Translations under genes and position numbers: made by a program
The notes under the pieces: model-generated
What the model saw: only the letters and a program-made list of their open reading frames with translations
Database searches by the model: none
Told to the model about the DNA's origin: nothing
From: MWDV01 sp002070715
GTDB lineage: Bacteria; Verrucomicrobiota; Verrucomicrobiia; Limisphaerales; MWDV01
Assembly (NCBI GenBank): GCA_035411585.1
Contig: DAONTI010000016.1
Span: forward strand, 1 to 64,000
DNA: 64,000 bases
Reading direction: 5' to 3'
Shown here: positions 41,280-52,896 of the stretch, one piece after another
Position numbering within the stretch: position 1 is the stretch's first letter
Layout of the letters: the number at the start of each line of letters is the position of its first letter

Positions 41280-44200
41280 TTAAGGACAAGCACGGACCGC
41301 TGCCGCGCGATAGAACATTTGTGGACCAGCGTTGGTAACGGTAAACGACCAAATCCCGTTTGGGTTGGTGACCACATTGGTGCTGCCGGCCTGAATTTCC
41401 CAACGCGTCATCTCTTGGACAAGGTTGGTGCAGGCCAATACATAATAGGTCGCTTGGGGCGCGCCCTGGAAAGTCAGCGTGATGGTATTATCGGGGTTGA
41501 CGGTGATCGCCAACAACACGTTGGTCTGACTACACGGCTGCTCCGCGCCGACCACCTGCGCCAGCTCACCGACACTGCCATCGAAGTTCTCGTCGCCCGC
41601 ATACGCGACCTCCATCTGATTGGTGCCGGACGGCAACGAAGCCAGGCTGGTCGAAGCGGTCCCGCTCACCAGACGGTTGGTGCTGAAAGGCGTGCGGTTG
41701 GCTGAAAAAACTACCTCTCCGGTGGGGATGCCCAAGCCAGGCGGCGACGTACGAACGGTTGCCGTAAAGGTCACATTCGAACCCACCGCCGAGGGATTGG
41801 CTGAAGCGGTCAGTTCCGTGAGCGTTGGGATGGGCGCAACGAACTGTGCCACGGCAGCCGCCGAACTGCCGCCAAAGGTTGAGTCGCCGGAGTAATCAGC
41901 CGTGATCGCATGATCGCCAACGGACAACACCGTCGTGCTGAAGGAAGCGATTCCGTTCGTCACGATTACGGGGCTGCCCAAAGGTGTGCCGTTGGCGTAA
42001 AAGGTCACGGTGCCCGTGGGCAATCCCGCCGCCGGCAATGGGCCGTCCACCAAATCCACGCGCGCGGTCAAGGTCACGCGCTCTCCGTAGATTGCCGGGA
42101 GGGGCGCGTCCAGCGAGGTAAAGGATTCCGGCCCGTTGAGTACCGTCAATTTTCCGGCGCCGGCAAAGCGCTGGTTATCCTGATAAGCCGCTCCGGACAG
42201 GGTTGACCCCCAAGTGCCGGCGCGTTTGAAGGTCAATCCACCGTCAAACGAAAGCGCCCCCACCGTGTTGGCACCGCCGTTGGTCACCATCGCGCTGCCG
42301 TGGAGCTGGAGCGCGCCGAGGGTATGCCAACATGCCCCATTCAACGCGAGACGCGCCCCGCTCTGCACCCGCACGTCGCCGGTGCTCAAAGCGCCGTTGG
42401 CGTTGGCGACCAGCGTGCCCGCGTGAACCACCGTGCCGCCGCCGAACGAGTTGCTCTGGGACAACGTCAACATGCCTGAGCCTTGTTTGCGGAGGCCTCC
42501 GTCGCCGATGAGCCGGGCGGAAACAATGAACTTCGAGCCGCCGCTGCCCACCTCCAAATCACCGCCTTCCAAGGAGAGGCGGTAGTGGTTGGTGAGGTAA
42601 ATCACCGTGCCGTTCTGCGGAATGGGCACCCCGGCGGAGAGCGTGGCGCCGCTGAGGAGATGGATGGTAGCCTGCGGACTGTCCGCGGCACCGGTGCCGA
42701 ACGGCAGCTTGTGCGGCAGATCCGAAACGATGGTGGTGACGCCACTCTCCAAGTAGGTCGGTCCCTGGTAGTGTTCATTGCCCCCCACGTTCAATCCGCC
42801 GCCACCCCGTTTGGTGAGTCCCTTACCCGCGAGGAAAATACCCGGCGCGTTGGTCATGCTCAAATAAGCGCCGTTGGCCACCGTGATCAACGTGGTCCCG
42901 CCGGGACCGGTGGTGCCGAGGTTGGTAATGGTGTTGCCTTCCAACTGCACATGACCTCGGGCGACGGTGACGCTTTTCCAGCTCGTGTTGGGAATGCCGG
43001 TAACCTTGAAGAATCCGATGGCATCCGTGCCCGCCGAAAAAACGGCGTCGCCGCCGCTGACCCAACCGCCGGTGGCGTTGGTGCCGTGCGCGTTCACGCT
43101 CCAGAAATTCCCGGTCCACGCCCCGCCCGGCGAAGGACCGCCCGCGCCGATGGCGGGACCGTTAACATCCCAGTACCGCAGGTTGCCGCTGGACGCCACG
43201 GTGATGTATCTCGCGGCAACTTCCCCGAACCAACCGAGGTCTTCCTGAATCATGCGCCACGCGAACGGGTAGGTGCCGGATACGACGGGAGCGGTGGCGT
43301 TGAATACAAAGGTCGCCGACTGGCCCGGAGGAATGGGTGACGACGGCAAGGCCACCCGGCTGAAGCCCCAGACGGTGTTGTCCGGCGGACTTTGCGCGCC
43401 CAACCGGTGCGGGACGGCGCCGCTGGAAGCCCAGGTTTGGTTGCCGGTATTGTGCATCACCACCGTGGCGCTGAACACCTGACCGGCGGTCACTGTCGCG
43501 GGCGCGGTTACGCTGACCAAGGCGGCATCGTTGGTCGGGGCGGACGGGGTCACGGTAATTTTGGCCCAAATCTTCGGACCGAAATAGACGCTGGCGGAAC
43601 TGCTCATGCGGAAATCCGCCTCGTAATTGCCCGGCGTGGTGGGGGCGCGCAAGGGGATACTGAAGATGTAAGTACCGCCGGGCGGAATGGAATTCGTCGG
43701 AATGGCCTGGTAGGCGGCGCCCAAATGGGGACTGGCGGGGACATCGCCGATGTGATTCAGCGTATAGCCATTGGGACCATTGGCTATCCAAGTGGTCGTG
43801 CCACTGTTCTTCAGGGTAAAGGTTTTGGTAAAGGTCTGTCCCGGACTCAGCACGCTGCCATCAGGAAAGTTTTCCGCGATCATCTGCGCGGCATCCGTGC
43901 CGCCCCCGCTGTCGCCCTTGTTTTTGGGATTATGCACAAATCCCTGGCAAAGTCCGTAGGCGTAGCCGTCATCGCGTTCCACCCGCGAACCGTTGACGCC
44001 GGAGCGGGTCATGGTGCCTTTGCAGATCGAACTGTGATTCTGCTCGACGAAGCCAATTTTGGTCGGAGTGACATAATCTATTACCGCCACGTGCCCATAA
44101 GTGCCGACGTTCCAGCACACCAAGTCGCCCGGCACCGGCACATAACCACTGCCATTGGCATGGCGGGTCAGGCCCAACTCGGTGGCACTGGGGTAAATGT

Positions 44201-44534
44201 CCTTCGCGTTGCGGTAGATCGCGCCATAATACCACCCCATCTTGTTCCAAAAGCGTCCGGGCAACTCCACGCACTGCCATTTGAGGCCGACATCCACGCC
44301 GTTGTAATAACTGCGCTGGCCCACGTCGCTGCTGTATTTGGAATAGACATTAACCCCGTTGCCGCCGAACCACTCGCTGCCGGCCAGCCAAACGGTCCCC
44401 GCCCAGCCCGGTTGAAAACTGAGCAGCAGGACCGCGCCCATCACGCCTGACCAAGCCAGCGGTTTGGTGAAACCACGACGGCTGATGGCGCCGCTGTTGC
44501 CGCTCCCTCGTTGAATAAACCCGTTCGACATCAA
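41280..44534 (-). CDS. Large Tat-exported CHAP-domain surface protein with Ig-like and autotransporter-type repeats
   Basis: Protein of 1084 residues. A twin-arginine signal (ISRRGFTKPLAW) and hydrophobic segment precede a CHAP amidase/peptidase domain (about 45-205) with nucleophile Cys in LKWQCVELPGRFW and His in GTYGHVAVIDYV. Two NBR1-type Ig-like domains follow (about 218-330, IAENFPDGSVLSPGQTFTK; and 335-450). Next is a beta-helix region with an autotransporter-associated motif (GGGTVVHAGTLVANANGAL), then two Ig-like Big_3-type domains (for example PTGTVTFYANGTPLGSPV and PTGEVVFSANRTPF). It ends FYRAAAVRACP. It probably cleaves peptidoglycan or its peptides while attached at the surface. 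The domain order is unusual. Confidence 0.85.
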   Translation of the reverse strand: MMSNGFIQRGSGNSGAISRRGFTKPLAWSGVMGAVLLLSFQPGWAGTVWLAGSEWFGGNGVNVYSKYSSDVGQRSYYNGVDVGLKWQCVELPGRFWNKMGWYYGAIYRNAKDIYPSATELGLTRHANGSGYVPVPGDLVCWNVGTYGHVAVIDYVTPTKIGFVEQNHSSICKGTMTRSGVNGSRVERDDGYAYGLCQGFVHNPKNKGDSGGGTDAAQMIAENFPDGSVLSPGQTFTKTFTLKNSGTTTWIANGPNGYTLNHIGDVPASPHLGAAYQAIPTNSIPPGGTYIFSIPLRAPTTPGNYEADFRMSSSASVYFGPKIWAKITVTPSAPTNDAALVSVTAPATVTAGQVFSATVVMHNTGNQTWASSGAVPHRLGAQSPPDNTVWGFSRVALPSSPIPPGQSATFVFNATAPVVSGTYPFAWRMIQEDLGWFGEVAARYITVASSGNLRYWDVNGPAIGAGGPSPGGAWTGNFWSVNAHGTNATGGWVSGGDAVFSAGTDAIGFFKVTGIPNTSWKSVTVARGHVQLEGNTITNLGTTGPGGTTLITVANGAYLSMTNAPGIFLAGKGLTKRGGGGLNVGGNEHYQGPTYLESGVTTIVSDLPHKLPFGTGAADSPQATIHLLSGATLSAGVPIPQNGTVIYLTNHYRLSLEGGDLEVGSGGSKFIVSARLIGDGGLRKQGSGMLTLSQSNSFGGGTVVHAGTLVANANGALSTGDVRVQSGARLALNGACWHTLGALQLHGSAMVTNGGANTVGALSFDGGLTFKRAGTWGSTLSGAAYQDNQRFAGAGKLTVLNGPESFTSLDAPLPAIYGERVTLTARVDLVDGPLPAAGLPTGTVTFYANGTPLGSPVIVTNGIASFSTTVLSVGDHAITADYSGDSTFGGSSAAAVAQFVAPIPTLTELTASANPSAVGSNVTFTATVRTSPPGLGIPTGEVVFSANRTPFSTNRLVSGTASTSLASLPSGTNQMEVAYAGDENFDGSVGELAQVVGAEQPCSQTNVLLAITVNPDNTITLTFQGAPQATYYVLACTNLVQEMTRWEIQAGSTNVVTNPNGIWSFTVTNAGPQMFYRAAAVRACP

Positions 44535-44706
44535 CGGCTTTTAAGTAAATTCAGGGGCATGTGGATGTCAACCGCCTCAGAAACCATGTTTGTGGCCAAG
44601 CAGATTGTGATCAGGTCAAAGCGCAGACGGGGATGACCACAACCGCACAGCCCTCCCTGATTTTGAAACGTTGGGCCGCCGCTTTTTCGTCGGGAACGAT
44701 GTGCGA

Positions 44707-45822
44707 TTACAGACTGCCAGCCCACCAGCGGCTGACCAGTTCCCGGCCACCGAACATCCAGACGACCGTCGCCATCGCGATGTACGGGCCGTACGGCATC
44801 CGGCTGGACCATTCCCGGCGGCCCAGCGCAATGGCCCCCACGCCAACCACGGCGCCGAGCATCGAACTGAGCATCAACGAAAAGATCACCGCCTGCCAAC
44901 CGAGGAACGCGCCGATGGCCGCCATGAATTTCACGTCGCCCAGGCCCATCGCTTCGCGCGGCAACACCAGTTCGCTGGCTTGCGCCTCCAAGTGCGGCAC
45001 GGTTGCCGGATCAAATTCATCCTCGCCGATGTGCAGCTTTTCTGGGCTGAGCCGGACCATCACCTCCGGGTAGCCGCGGTCCACCAGTTCCACCGTGCGC
45101 GCTTTCAACCGGATCGTGTCCGATTGGCGATAGAACAATTCTTCGTACGGAATGGTTTGCTGCGGCAGGATCACGGCGGTTTCCGAAAAGATGACGCGCG
45201 TTTCCCCTTCGAGCTTCACCTTCTGTCGTCCGAATACCCATTTGCCGAGCCGCAAAATGCCATAGATCACCCCCGCCCCGACCGCGACGCCGATCAGGCT
45301 CTCGCGCATGCCGTTGGCGGGGCTTTTTTGTCCGTGCAACGCCGGCAGCAGAAACGATGCGACAAAGCCCACCGCCGCGCCGCCGAGGGTGATTTCGTCC
45401 GGAATGATGTAATGTTCGAAATCAATAAATGTCGCCACGATCAAACCGGCGATCAAGATGGCGTAAACCACCGCCTGCCAGGCGGAGAGCCTGCCGTAAC
45501 ACAACCATACCCCGGCAAACAAGGCCGCCGTCAGCAGCTCCACCCAAAAGTAACGCGCAGCGATGGGCGCGGCACAATGGCGGCACCGACCGCGCAGATA
45601 CAGCCAGGTCACCAGCGGAATGTTCAAATACCACGGGATGGCATACCGGCAGTGCGGACAATGAGACGGCGGGCTAATGAGACTTTGATCGAGCGGCATC
45701 CGGTGAATGCAGACATTCAGGAAACTGCCGACGATGCTGCCCCCCACGAAAAAGACCAGCGTCCAGAAATGAAACGGCACCGCCGCCCAGTTTTCCGAAT
45801 TGAAGATCGGCTCAATGCCCAT
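44707..45822 (-). CDS. pilD: Prepilin peptidase (type IV leader peptidase, A24A)
   Basis: Inner-membrane aspartyl protease of 371 residues that cleaves and N-methylates type IV pilins or pseudopilins. The N-terminal methylase-associated domain has the paired cysteines Cys55/Cys58 and Cys80/Cys83. The catalytic aspartates are Asp134 (TFIDFEHYIIPD) and Asp296 in the GxGD motif (MGLGDVKFMAA). Between them lies an extra soluble stretch of about 90 residues (200-290), longer than in E. coli-type enzymes. Its start overlaps the aroE stop by 11 bases, so the two are co-translated. Pilin genes are not in the window. Confidence 0.93.
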   Translation of the reverse strand: MGIEPIFNSENWAAVPFHFWTLVFFVGGSIVGSFLNVCIHRMPLDQSLISPPSHCPHCRYAIPWYLNIPLVTWLYLRGRCRHCAAPIAARYFWVELLTAALFAGVWLCYGRLSAWQAVVYAILIAGLIVATFIDFEHYIIPDEITLGGAAVGFVASFLLPALHGQKSPANGMRESLIGVAVGAGVIYGILRLGKWVFGRQKVKLEGETRVIFSETAVILPQQTIPYEELFYRQSDTIRLKARTVELVDRGYPEVMVRLSPEKLHIGEDEFDPATVPHLEAQASELVLPREAMGLGDVKFMAAIGAFLGWQAVIFSLMLSSMLGAVVGVGAIALGRREWSSRMPYGPYIAMATVVWMFGGRELVSRWWAGSL

Positions 45823-46753
45823 ACACGTGCTCCGTCAAGGCCCGGCGCATCACCGCCAGCGGGGCGGGTTGGCCCGTCCAAATTTCCAACGCGCGCGCCC
45901 CTTGATACAACAACATGCCCAGACCGTTGGCGGTCCGGCAGCCCGCCGCTCGCGCCGCCCGCAACAAGGCCGTTTCCGCCGGCTGATAAATCATGTCATA
46001 GACCGCGCTTGCCTGTCCCAGATCAAAAGCGCCGGCGGCCACCGGCAGGGGATCATCTACCCGCAATCCCAGGGAAGTCGCGTTTAACAACAAATCCACC
46101 GTCCCACCGGGATACCCGAGTTCCACCCGGCAACCGGGGAAGCGCCGGCTCAATTCGTCGGCCAGTGCTTCCGCTTTCGCAGCGGTGCGGTTGACGAGAA
46201 ACAATTTCGCGGCGCCTTCCTCCGCCAGTTTCAGAGCCGCCACCCGTCCCGCGCCTCCGGCGCCGAGCAGCAACACGGTTGCTCCGCGAAGAGTCACCTC
46301 GAGATCCTCCCGTAACGCGCGGGTGATGGCGTCGGCGTCGGTATTAAATCCCAGTGACCGCATCGGGCTCGCCGCGGGGGCGGACGGTGAGGCCGGTCCC
46401 CATTGGCCGGCGGCATCCTGCGTCTCAAACCGGATGGTATTGACCGCGCCCCAAACTTTGGCCGAGTCATCCATGGCGTCCACCAGTTCCGCCGCCAGGA
46501 GCTTGTGGGGCACGGTGAGGTTGAGACCGACGAAGCGCATGGCTTGCGCGCCGGCAATGGCTTCACGCAACTTCGCGGGAGGCACTTCAAAGGCGAGATA
46601 ACGCCAGTTGAGTCCCAACGCGGCGAGCGCCGCGTTTTGCATGGCCGGCGAGGCGGAATGCCGGACGGGAAAGCCATAGACCGCGCAGTAGCGCGTGGAG
46701 GCGTCAATGGGCGTAGGCAATGCGTCCGGCACGCGGGCAAGGTAGCAATCCAC
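45812..46753 (-). CDS. aroE: Shikimate dehydrogenase
   Basis: NADP-dependent reduction of dehydroshikimate to shikimate. Substrate-binding motifs HSASPAMQNAAL, GLNLTVPHKLLAAE (catalytic Lys) and FNTDADAITRAL are present, with the cofactor loop LLLGAGGAGRVAALKL and NRTAAKAEALA, and the C-terminal NGLGMLLYQGARALEIWTG. The frame is open to an ATG at 46855, but the first 34 residues are basic and unlike the family; a GTG at 46753 gives 313 residues and a normal start. The true start is uncertain. Divergent from trpB. Confidence 0.9.
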   Translation of the reverse strand: MDCYLARVPDALPTPIDASTRYCAVYGFPVRHSASPAMQNAALAALGLNWRYLAFEVPPAKLREAIAGAQAMRFVGLNLTVPHKLLAAELVDAMDDSAKVWGAVNTIRFETQDAAGQWGPASPSAPAASPMRSLGFNTDADAITRALREDLEVTLRGATVLLLGAGGAGRVAALKLAEEGAAKLFLVNRTAAKAEALADELSRRFPGCRVELGYPGGTVDLLLNATSLGLRVDDPLPVAAGAFDLGQASAVYDMIYQPAETALLRAARAAGCRTANGLGMLLYQGARALEIWTGQPAPLAVMRRALTEHVYGH

Positions 46754-47007
46754 CACCTGGTTCAAAGGCAAAATTCGCTTTCCGCCTGATCCTTTTGACG
46801 ATCCCTGCTGCCTGCCGCGAGGCCGTCGCCCGACAAATCCATCAGCGAATCGCATTGAAAGATTCCGGGGCGCGTGCTAGTTCGTTGCCGTGTTTCGATT
46901 AGAATCCAAGAATGACGGCCGCTCCATTTCCGCTCCCCTTGGGGGCGGAGGACAAATCGCCGCGAAGCACGGCGTGGGTCGCGGGGCCTGGAATAAAACC
47001 GTTGGGC

Positions 47008-48231
47008 ATGCGTAACTCGATTTTTTTGAATTTGAACCGGCAGCCCGATGCCCGGGGACACTTTGGCCGTTATGGCGGGCGTTACGTTCCCGAAACGTTG
47101 ATGCATCCGTTGCAGGAGTTGGAGGCGGAATACTTCCGGGCGCAACAAGACCCGGAATTTCAGCAGGAACTGCAATACTACCTCCGCGAATTCTGCGGAC
47201 GTCCCACACCGCTTTATTTCGCCGCGCGCCTGACCCGCGCGCTGGGCGGCGCCAAAATTTATCTGAAACGCGAGGACCTGCTCCACACGGGCGCGCACAA
47301 GATCAACAATTGCATCGGCCAGATCCTGCTCGCCCGGCGCATGGGTAAAACGCGCATCATTGCGGAAACCGGTGCCGGCCAGCACGGGGTGGCCACGGCG
47401 ACCGTGGCGGCCATGTTCGGTTTGCGCTGCGTCATTTACATGGGCGCGGTGGACTGCGCCCGGCAGGCGCTCAATGTGGATCGCATGCAAATGCTGGGCG
47501 CGGAGGTTGTGCCGGTGACCGCGGGCCAGCAAACCTTGAAAGAAGCGGTGAACGAAGCCATGCGGGACTGGGTCACGAACATCCGGAACACCCATTACAT
47601 CCTTGGCACGGCGTATGGGGCGCATCCCTATCCCGTGATGGTGCGGAATTTTCAGCGGATCATCGGCGAAGAGGCGCGCCAGCAGATTCTGGAGAAAGAA
47701 GCGCGGCTGCCGGACCTGCTCATCGCCTGCGTGGGCGGCGGGTCCAATGCCATCGGACTGTTCCATCCCTTCCTCGCGGATAAATCCGTGAAACTGGTGG
47801 GCGTGGAGGCGGGCGGACGGGGGCTCCAACCGGAACAACATGCGGCGCGGTTTCACGGCGGTTCGCTCGGCGTTCTGCAAGGCACCTGCAGTTACGTGCT
47901 CCAAGACGCCGTCGGCCAAATCCAGCGGACGCACAGCGTCAGCGCCGGACTGGACTACGCCGCCGTCGGCCCGGAACATGCCTGGCTGCGCGACGCAGGC
48001 CGCGCCGAATACACCTACGCCACCGATGCCCAGGCGCTCGATGCCTTCCTGAAACTGGCGCGGCTGGAGGGCATCATTCCCGCGCTGGAAAGCGCCCACG
48101 CCATCGCGGAAGCCATTCAACGCGCGCCGCAGATGCCGAAGGACGCGCTCGTGATTGTGAATCTCTCCGGACGCGGCGACAAAGACGTGGCGCAAGCGGC
48201 GGAACACCTGCGTTTGGCAAAGCCGGATTGA
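47008..48231 (+). CDS. trpB: Tryptophan synthase beta chain
   Basis: PLP enzyme of 407 residues that joins indole and serine. The Lys Schiff base is in HTGAHKINN, the phosphate loop is CVGGGSNAIG, and GHFGRYGGRYVPETL at the N-terminus, LKREDLLHTG, AETGAGQHG and LSGRGDKD at the C-terminus are typical. ATG 47008 is chosen since it places GHFGRYGG near the start; an ATG at 46912 would add 32 unrelated residues. trpA is not adjacent in the window. Confidence 0.95.
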   Translation: MRNSIFLNLNRQPDARGHFGRYGGRYVPETLMHPLQELEAEYFRAQQDPEFQQELQYYLREFCGRPTPLYFAARLTRALGGAKIYLKREDLLHTGAHKINNCIGQILLARRMGKTRIIAETGAGQHGVATATVAAMFGLRCVIYMGAVDCARQALNVDRMQMLGAEVVPVTAGQQTLKEAVNEAMRDWVTNIRNTHYILGTAYGAHPYPVMVRNFQRIIGEEARQQILEKEARLPDLLIACVGGGSNAIGLFHPFLADKSVKLVGVEAGGRGLQPEQHAARFHGGSLGVLQGTCSYVLQDAVGQIQRTHSVSAGLDYAAVGPEHAWLRDAGRAEYTYATDAQALDAFLKLARLEGIIPALESAHAIAEAIQRAPQMPKDALVIVNLSGRGDKDVAQAAEHLRLAKPD

Positions 48232-48367
48232 ACCGCGGCGCCGGCGGCAATACCCAGCGAACAAACCACGTCGCGCCATCCTGGCGGCAAACGCCAACCG
48301 GGCAATCCCGCGACAGGCGGATTGATCAAGCCCGCTGGCGGTCGAAGGAAAGGGACGGTCTTGGGGC

Positions 48368-49114
48368 TTACTTGCCCTTGAGCATGGCCAGCCCGTAATC
48401 GTGGTTCATCTTGGCGATGAAACTCAGGCTGATTTCCTTCGGACAAACGGCCTCGCAGGCGCCGGTGACCGTGCAGGCGCCGAATCCTTCCTCGTCCATC
48501 TGTTTCACCATGGCCAGCACCCGGCGCTCCTTTTCCGGCTGGCCTTGCGGCAGTAGATTCAGGTGCGAGACTTTTGCCGCCACAAACAGGGAAGCGCTGG
48601 CATTTTTGCACACCGCCACACAGGCGCCGCAACCGATGCATTGCGCGGCGTCCATGGCGGCCTCGGCCTTGTCTTTCGGGACGAGCACCGCGTTGGCGTC
48701 GGGCGCCGCGCCGGTGCGCACGGAGATGAAGCCTCCGGCCTGTTGAATCCGCTCGAAGGCGCTCCGGTCCACCACCAAATCTTTGATGAGGGGAAACCCT
48801 TTGGCCCGGAAAGGTTCGACGACTATTTCATCGCCGTCCTTGAAGCTGCGCATGTAGGTCTGGCACGTCGCCACCGCCCGATGCGGGCCGTGCGGCTTGC
48901 CGTTGATGACGAGCGAGCACGTGCCGCAGATGCCTTCCCGGCAATCGTGATCGAACGCAATCGGCGTCTCGCCTCGGAGGGTGAGGGCCTCATTCACCAC
49001 GTCCATCATCTCGAGGAACGACATGTTGGGATTCAGATCCGGCGTTTCATAGATCTGGAATCCCCCGGGCGTGCCGGCGTTCTTCTGGCGCCAAACTTTA
49101 AGCTTCACTTTCAT
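48368..49114 (-). CDS. sdhB: Succinate dehydrogenase/fumarate reductase iron-sulfur subunit
   Basis: Electron-transfer subunit of complex II, 248 residues. The [2Fe-2S] ligands are CREGICGTCS and a later Cys in VATCQTYM. The other clusters are held by CIGCGACVAVCKN and GACTVTGACEAVCPKEI. It is the last gene of the sdhCAB operon on the minus strand, 33 bases after sdhA. Length and Cys spacing match the Bacteroidota-type B subunit. Confidence 0.95.
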   Translation of the reverse strand: MKVKLKVWRQKNAGTPGGFQIYETPDLNPNMSFLEMMDVVNEALTLRGETPIAFDHDCREGICGTCSLVINGKPHGPHRAVATCQTYMRSFKDGDEIVVEPFRAKGFPLIKDLVVDRSAFERIQQAGGFISVRTGAAPDANAVLVPKDKAEAAMDAAQCIGCGACVAVCKNASASLFVAAKVSHLNLLPQGQPEKERRVLAMVKQMDEEGFGACTVTGACEAVCPKEISLSFIAKMNHDYGLAMLKGK

Positions 49115-49147
49115 GCGGCGGTGGAATCGTAATGCGTCAATCGGAAA

Positions 49148-51106
<1,959 letters not shown>

Positions 51107-51107
51107 G

Positions 51108-51884
51108 TTACTTCACCAGGTCCTTTCCGGCGGCCGCCACGGCTGCGGCCGGGGGCGCGGCATTGATGACTTCCTGCAAATAAGCCTTGCCATGTCCAAA
51201 CACAAAAACCGAGGTCGGAATGGCGGCGTAACCGAGAAAAAGCACCAGCGCGATTCCCTTGGCGGCTTTGGTGATGAGCGGCGCGTAGGCGGGGTTGCGC
51301 AAGCCGAGGGATTGAAACATCGCCTGGATGCCGTGGCTCAGGTGGAAACACAACAGGCCGACACCCACCAGATAAAACAAGGACACCGGCACCACGCTGA
51401 ACCCGGCCACCATCATGGCGTAACAATCCGGATACCCCGTGACCGGGTCTTTGAGCTGCCGGATGAGGATGGCGGTGCCGTTGATGTCTTCCAGGCGCAC
51501 CGTGAAATGCAGCAGGTGATAAATCAGAAAAGCGGCCACGCCCAAGCCGCTGATCAACATGGTGCGCGAGGCCAGGCTGGCGGCATACGGGGCGTAGCCG
51601 CTGCCATAGCGTTCGGGCCGGGCGGCGCGGTTTTCCAGGGTTAACGAAATCGCCGCCCAGATGTGCAACCCGATCGTGGTGAGCATAAACAAGCGGATGC
51701 CCCAGAGCACCTCCCCCAGGGATTGGAGGAAATGGGCGTAACGGTTGATCGCCGCAGGCGGCAGGAAAATCTGCAAATTGCCGATCAGATGCCCCACCAC
51801 AAACAGGCCGAGCACCGCCCCGCTGCCGGCCATGATGTATTTCCGGCCGAGCGTTGACGTGAACAGATTTGATAACAGCTTCAT
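51108..51884 (-). CDS. sdhC: Succinate dehydrogenase cytochrome b subunit
   Basis: Membrane anchor of 258 residues with five hydrophobic helices. Histidine candidates for the two b hemes are in FVVGHLIGNLQ, TIGLHIWAAISL, YHLLHFTVRL and CFHLSHGIQAMF. It is the single-polypeptide type B subunit found in Bacteroidota and relatives, replacing separate SdhC and SdhD. ATG 51884 (KLLSNLFTSTLGRKYIM) is used; the frame further upstream has no family features. First gene of the operon. Confidence 0.93.
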   Translation of the reverse strand: MKLLSNLFTSTLGRKYIMAGSGAVLGLFVVGHLIGNLQIFLPPAAINRYAHFLQSLGEVLWGIRLFMLTTIGLHIWAAISLTLENRAARPERYGSGYAPYAASLASRTMLISGLGVAAFLIYHLLHFTVRLEDINGTAILIRQLKDPVTGYPDCYAMMVAGFSVVPVSLFYLVGVGLLCFHLSHGIQAMFQSLGLRNPAYAPLITKAAKGIALVLFLGYAAIPTSVFVFGHGKAYLQEVINAAPPAAAVAAAGKDLVK

Positions 51885-52191
51885 CAAAACGCAGTGCCGC
51901 ACCGGACGGTTGAGACCAGTGCGGAACGGGGCGCAAACTACGCGAGAAACAGAGGCCAAGTCAAAGCCTTTTACCTTGGCGCGTGGGAAAGACCGGGGAC
52001 ATCGTGACCCCCCCGGTGGTGAACATTGGCGCGCGGGACGCAGGGCGCTGCTGCATGCGGTCAGGAAGCCATCGCATAAATAGCCACTGCCGTTAATAAC
52101 CGGTAACACCAATCCGCAGATGACGTAGATTGCCCGGATTTTTCCGATTCCCCATCAGCGAGAATCGGCGGAAGCTGCGGGCCAAAGCCCG
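51885..52191. other. Intergenic region upstream of sdhC with a dispersed repeat
   Basis: Holds the sdhCAB promoter and copy 1 of a 40-bp repeat. No gene is seen in the 300 bases. Confidence 0.4.
51984..52023 (+). repeat. Dispersed repeat, copy 1
   Basis: The 40 bases beginning TGGGAAAGACCGGGGACATC contain an imperfect hairpin, GGGGACA-TCG-TGACCCC. A nearly identical copy in the same orientation lies at 53861-53899. The pair brackets the PEP-CTERM and Mrr genes. Confidence 0.75.
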
Positions 52192-52896
52192 TTATGAGAG
52201 GGCTCCCCGCCTTCGGAAGCGTCCGCCCAGAAGCAAAACCCCGCCCATCAAGAGACGGCAAATGGCCGGTTCGGGAATCGGGATGATCGTCGGCGTGCCC
52301 ACGTAAATCCCGCCGCCGGCCACCACCAACGCCGCGTCCAGCATTTCAATCACCCCCTGATGGTTCACAAACTCCCCCCAGCCAAATACCGGATCGTTGT
52401 AGATTCCCGGGGGCGCGCCATTGGTGTGGCCCGTGTAAAATCCCAGGAAGAACGGCACCTCCGGATCAAATCCGTAGTAATTCCCGAAGTCCAACTCCGG
52501 GTAAGCGCCCGTCTGGATCGCAGACAAACTGAGGGGATCATTCGGTGATACAAAAAACACGCGGATTCCCTCGTCCCGAGTCGCCGGAGCGAAAGAGAAT
52601 ATCATGTAGTAAGGACTCCCGGGCGTCATGAGCTGGGGACGCAGAATGAATCCCGTGTAATCGCCAGGGGTGGGACTCCGCATGACGTGGACGACGGCGC
52701 TGAGGCCCGCCGTTGAATAGGTGACGCCGTCGGGGAGGAGGTAGCCTTGGGCCGGGGCCAAGGCGGGGGCGGCGAGCGCGGCCGCCAGAACCAGTGGCGC
52801 CAAAAGGTTGCGCTGCTGGAATAGGCGAATAACCCGGCCGCGGCGGACAGCGGCTCGCCGCAGTGTCTTGTACGATTTTATATTTTTTTGAACCAC
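52192..52896 (-). CDS. PEP-CTERM sorting-domain protein overlapping mrr
   Basis: Exported protein of up to 234 residues. A signal peptide (NLLAPLVLAAALAAPALAP) is preceded by about 30 basic residues if the GTG at 52896 is used; no better start is obvious. The C-terminus carries the PEP motif, a hydrophobic helix and an Arg cluster (PIPEPAICRLLMGGVLLLG then GRFRRR). The body, with a run such as FGNYYGFDPEVPFFLGFYTG, has no catalytic motif I know. The 5' end overlaps the mrr stop by 19 bases in the same direction, an odd link between a secreted protein and a nuclease. Confidence 0.82.
   Translation of the reverse strand: MVQKNIKSYKTLRRAAVRRGRVIRLFQQRNLLAPLVLAAALAAPALAPAQGYLLPDGVTYSTAGLSAVVHVMRSPTPGDYTGFILRPQLMTPGSPYYMIFSFAPATRDEGIRVFFVSPNDPLSLSAIQTGAYPELDFGNYYGFDPEVPFFLGFYTGHTNGAPPGIYNDPVFGWGEFVNHQGVIEMLDAALVVAGGGIYVGTPTIIPIPEPAICRLLMGGVLLLGGRFRRRGALS

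Noticed and set aside
42483..43340. A 285-codon frame opposite the CHAP-protein gene
   Set aside because: Its composition reflects the complement of repeat-rich coding DNA and no domain is visible.
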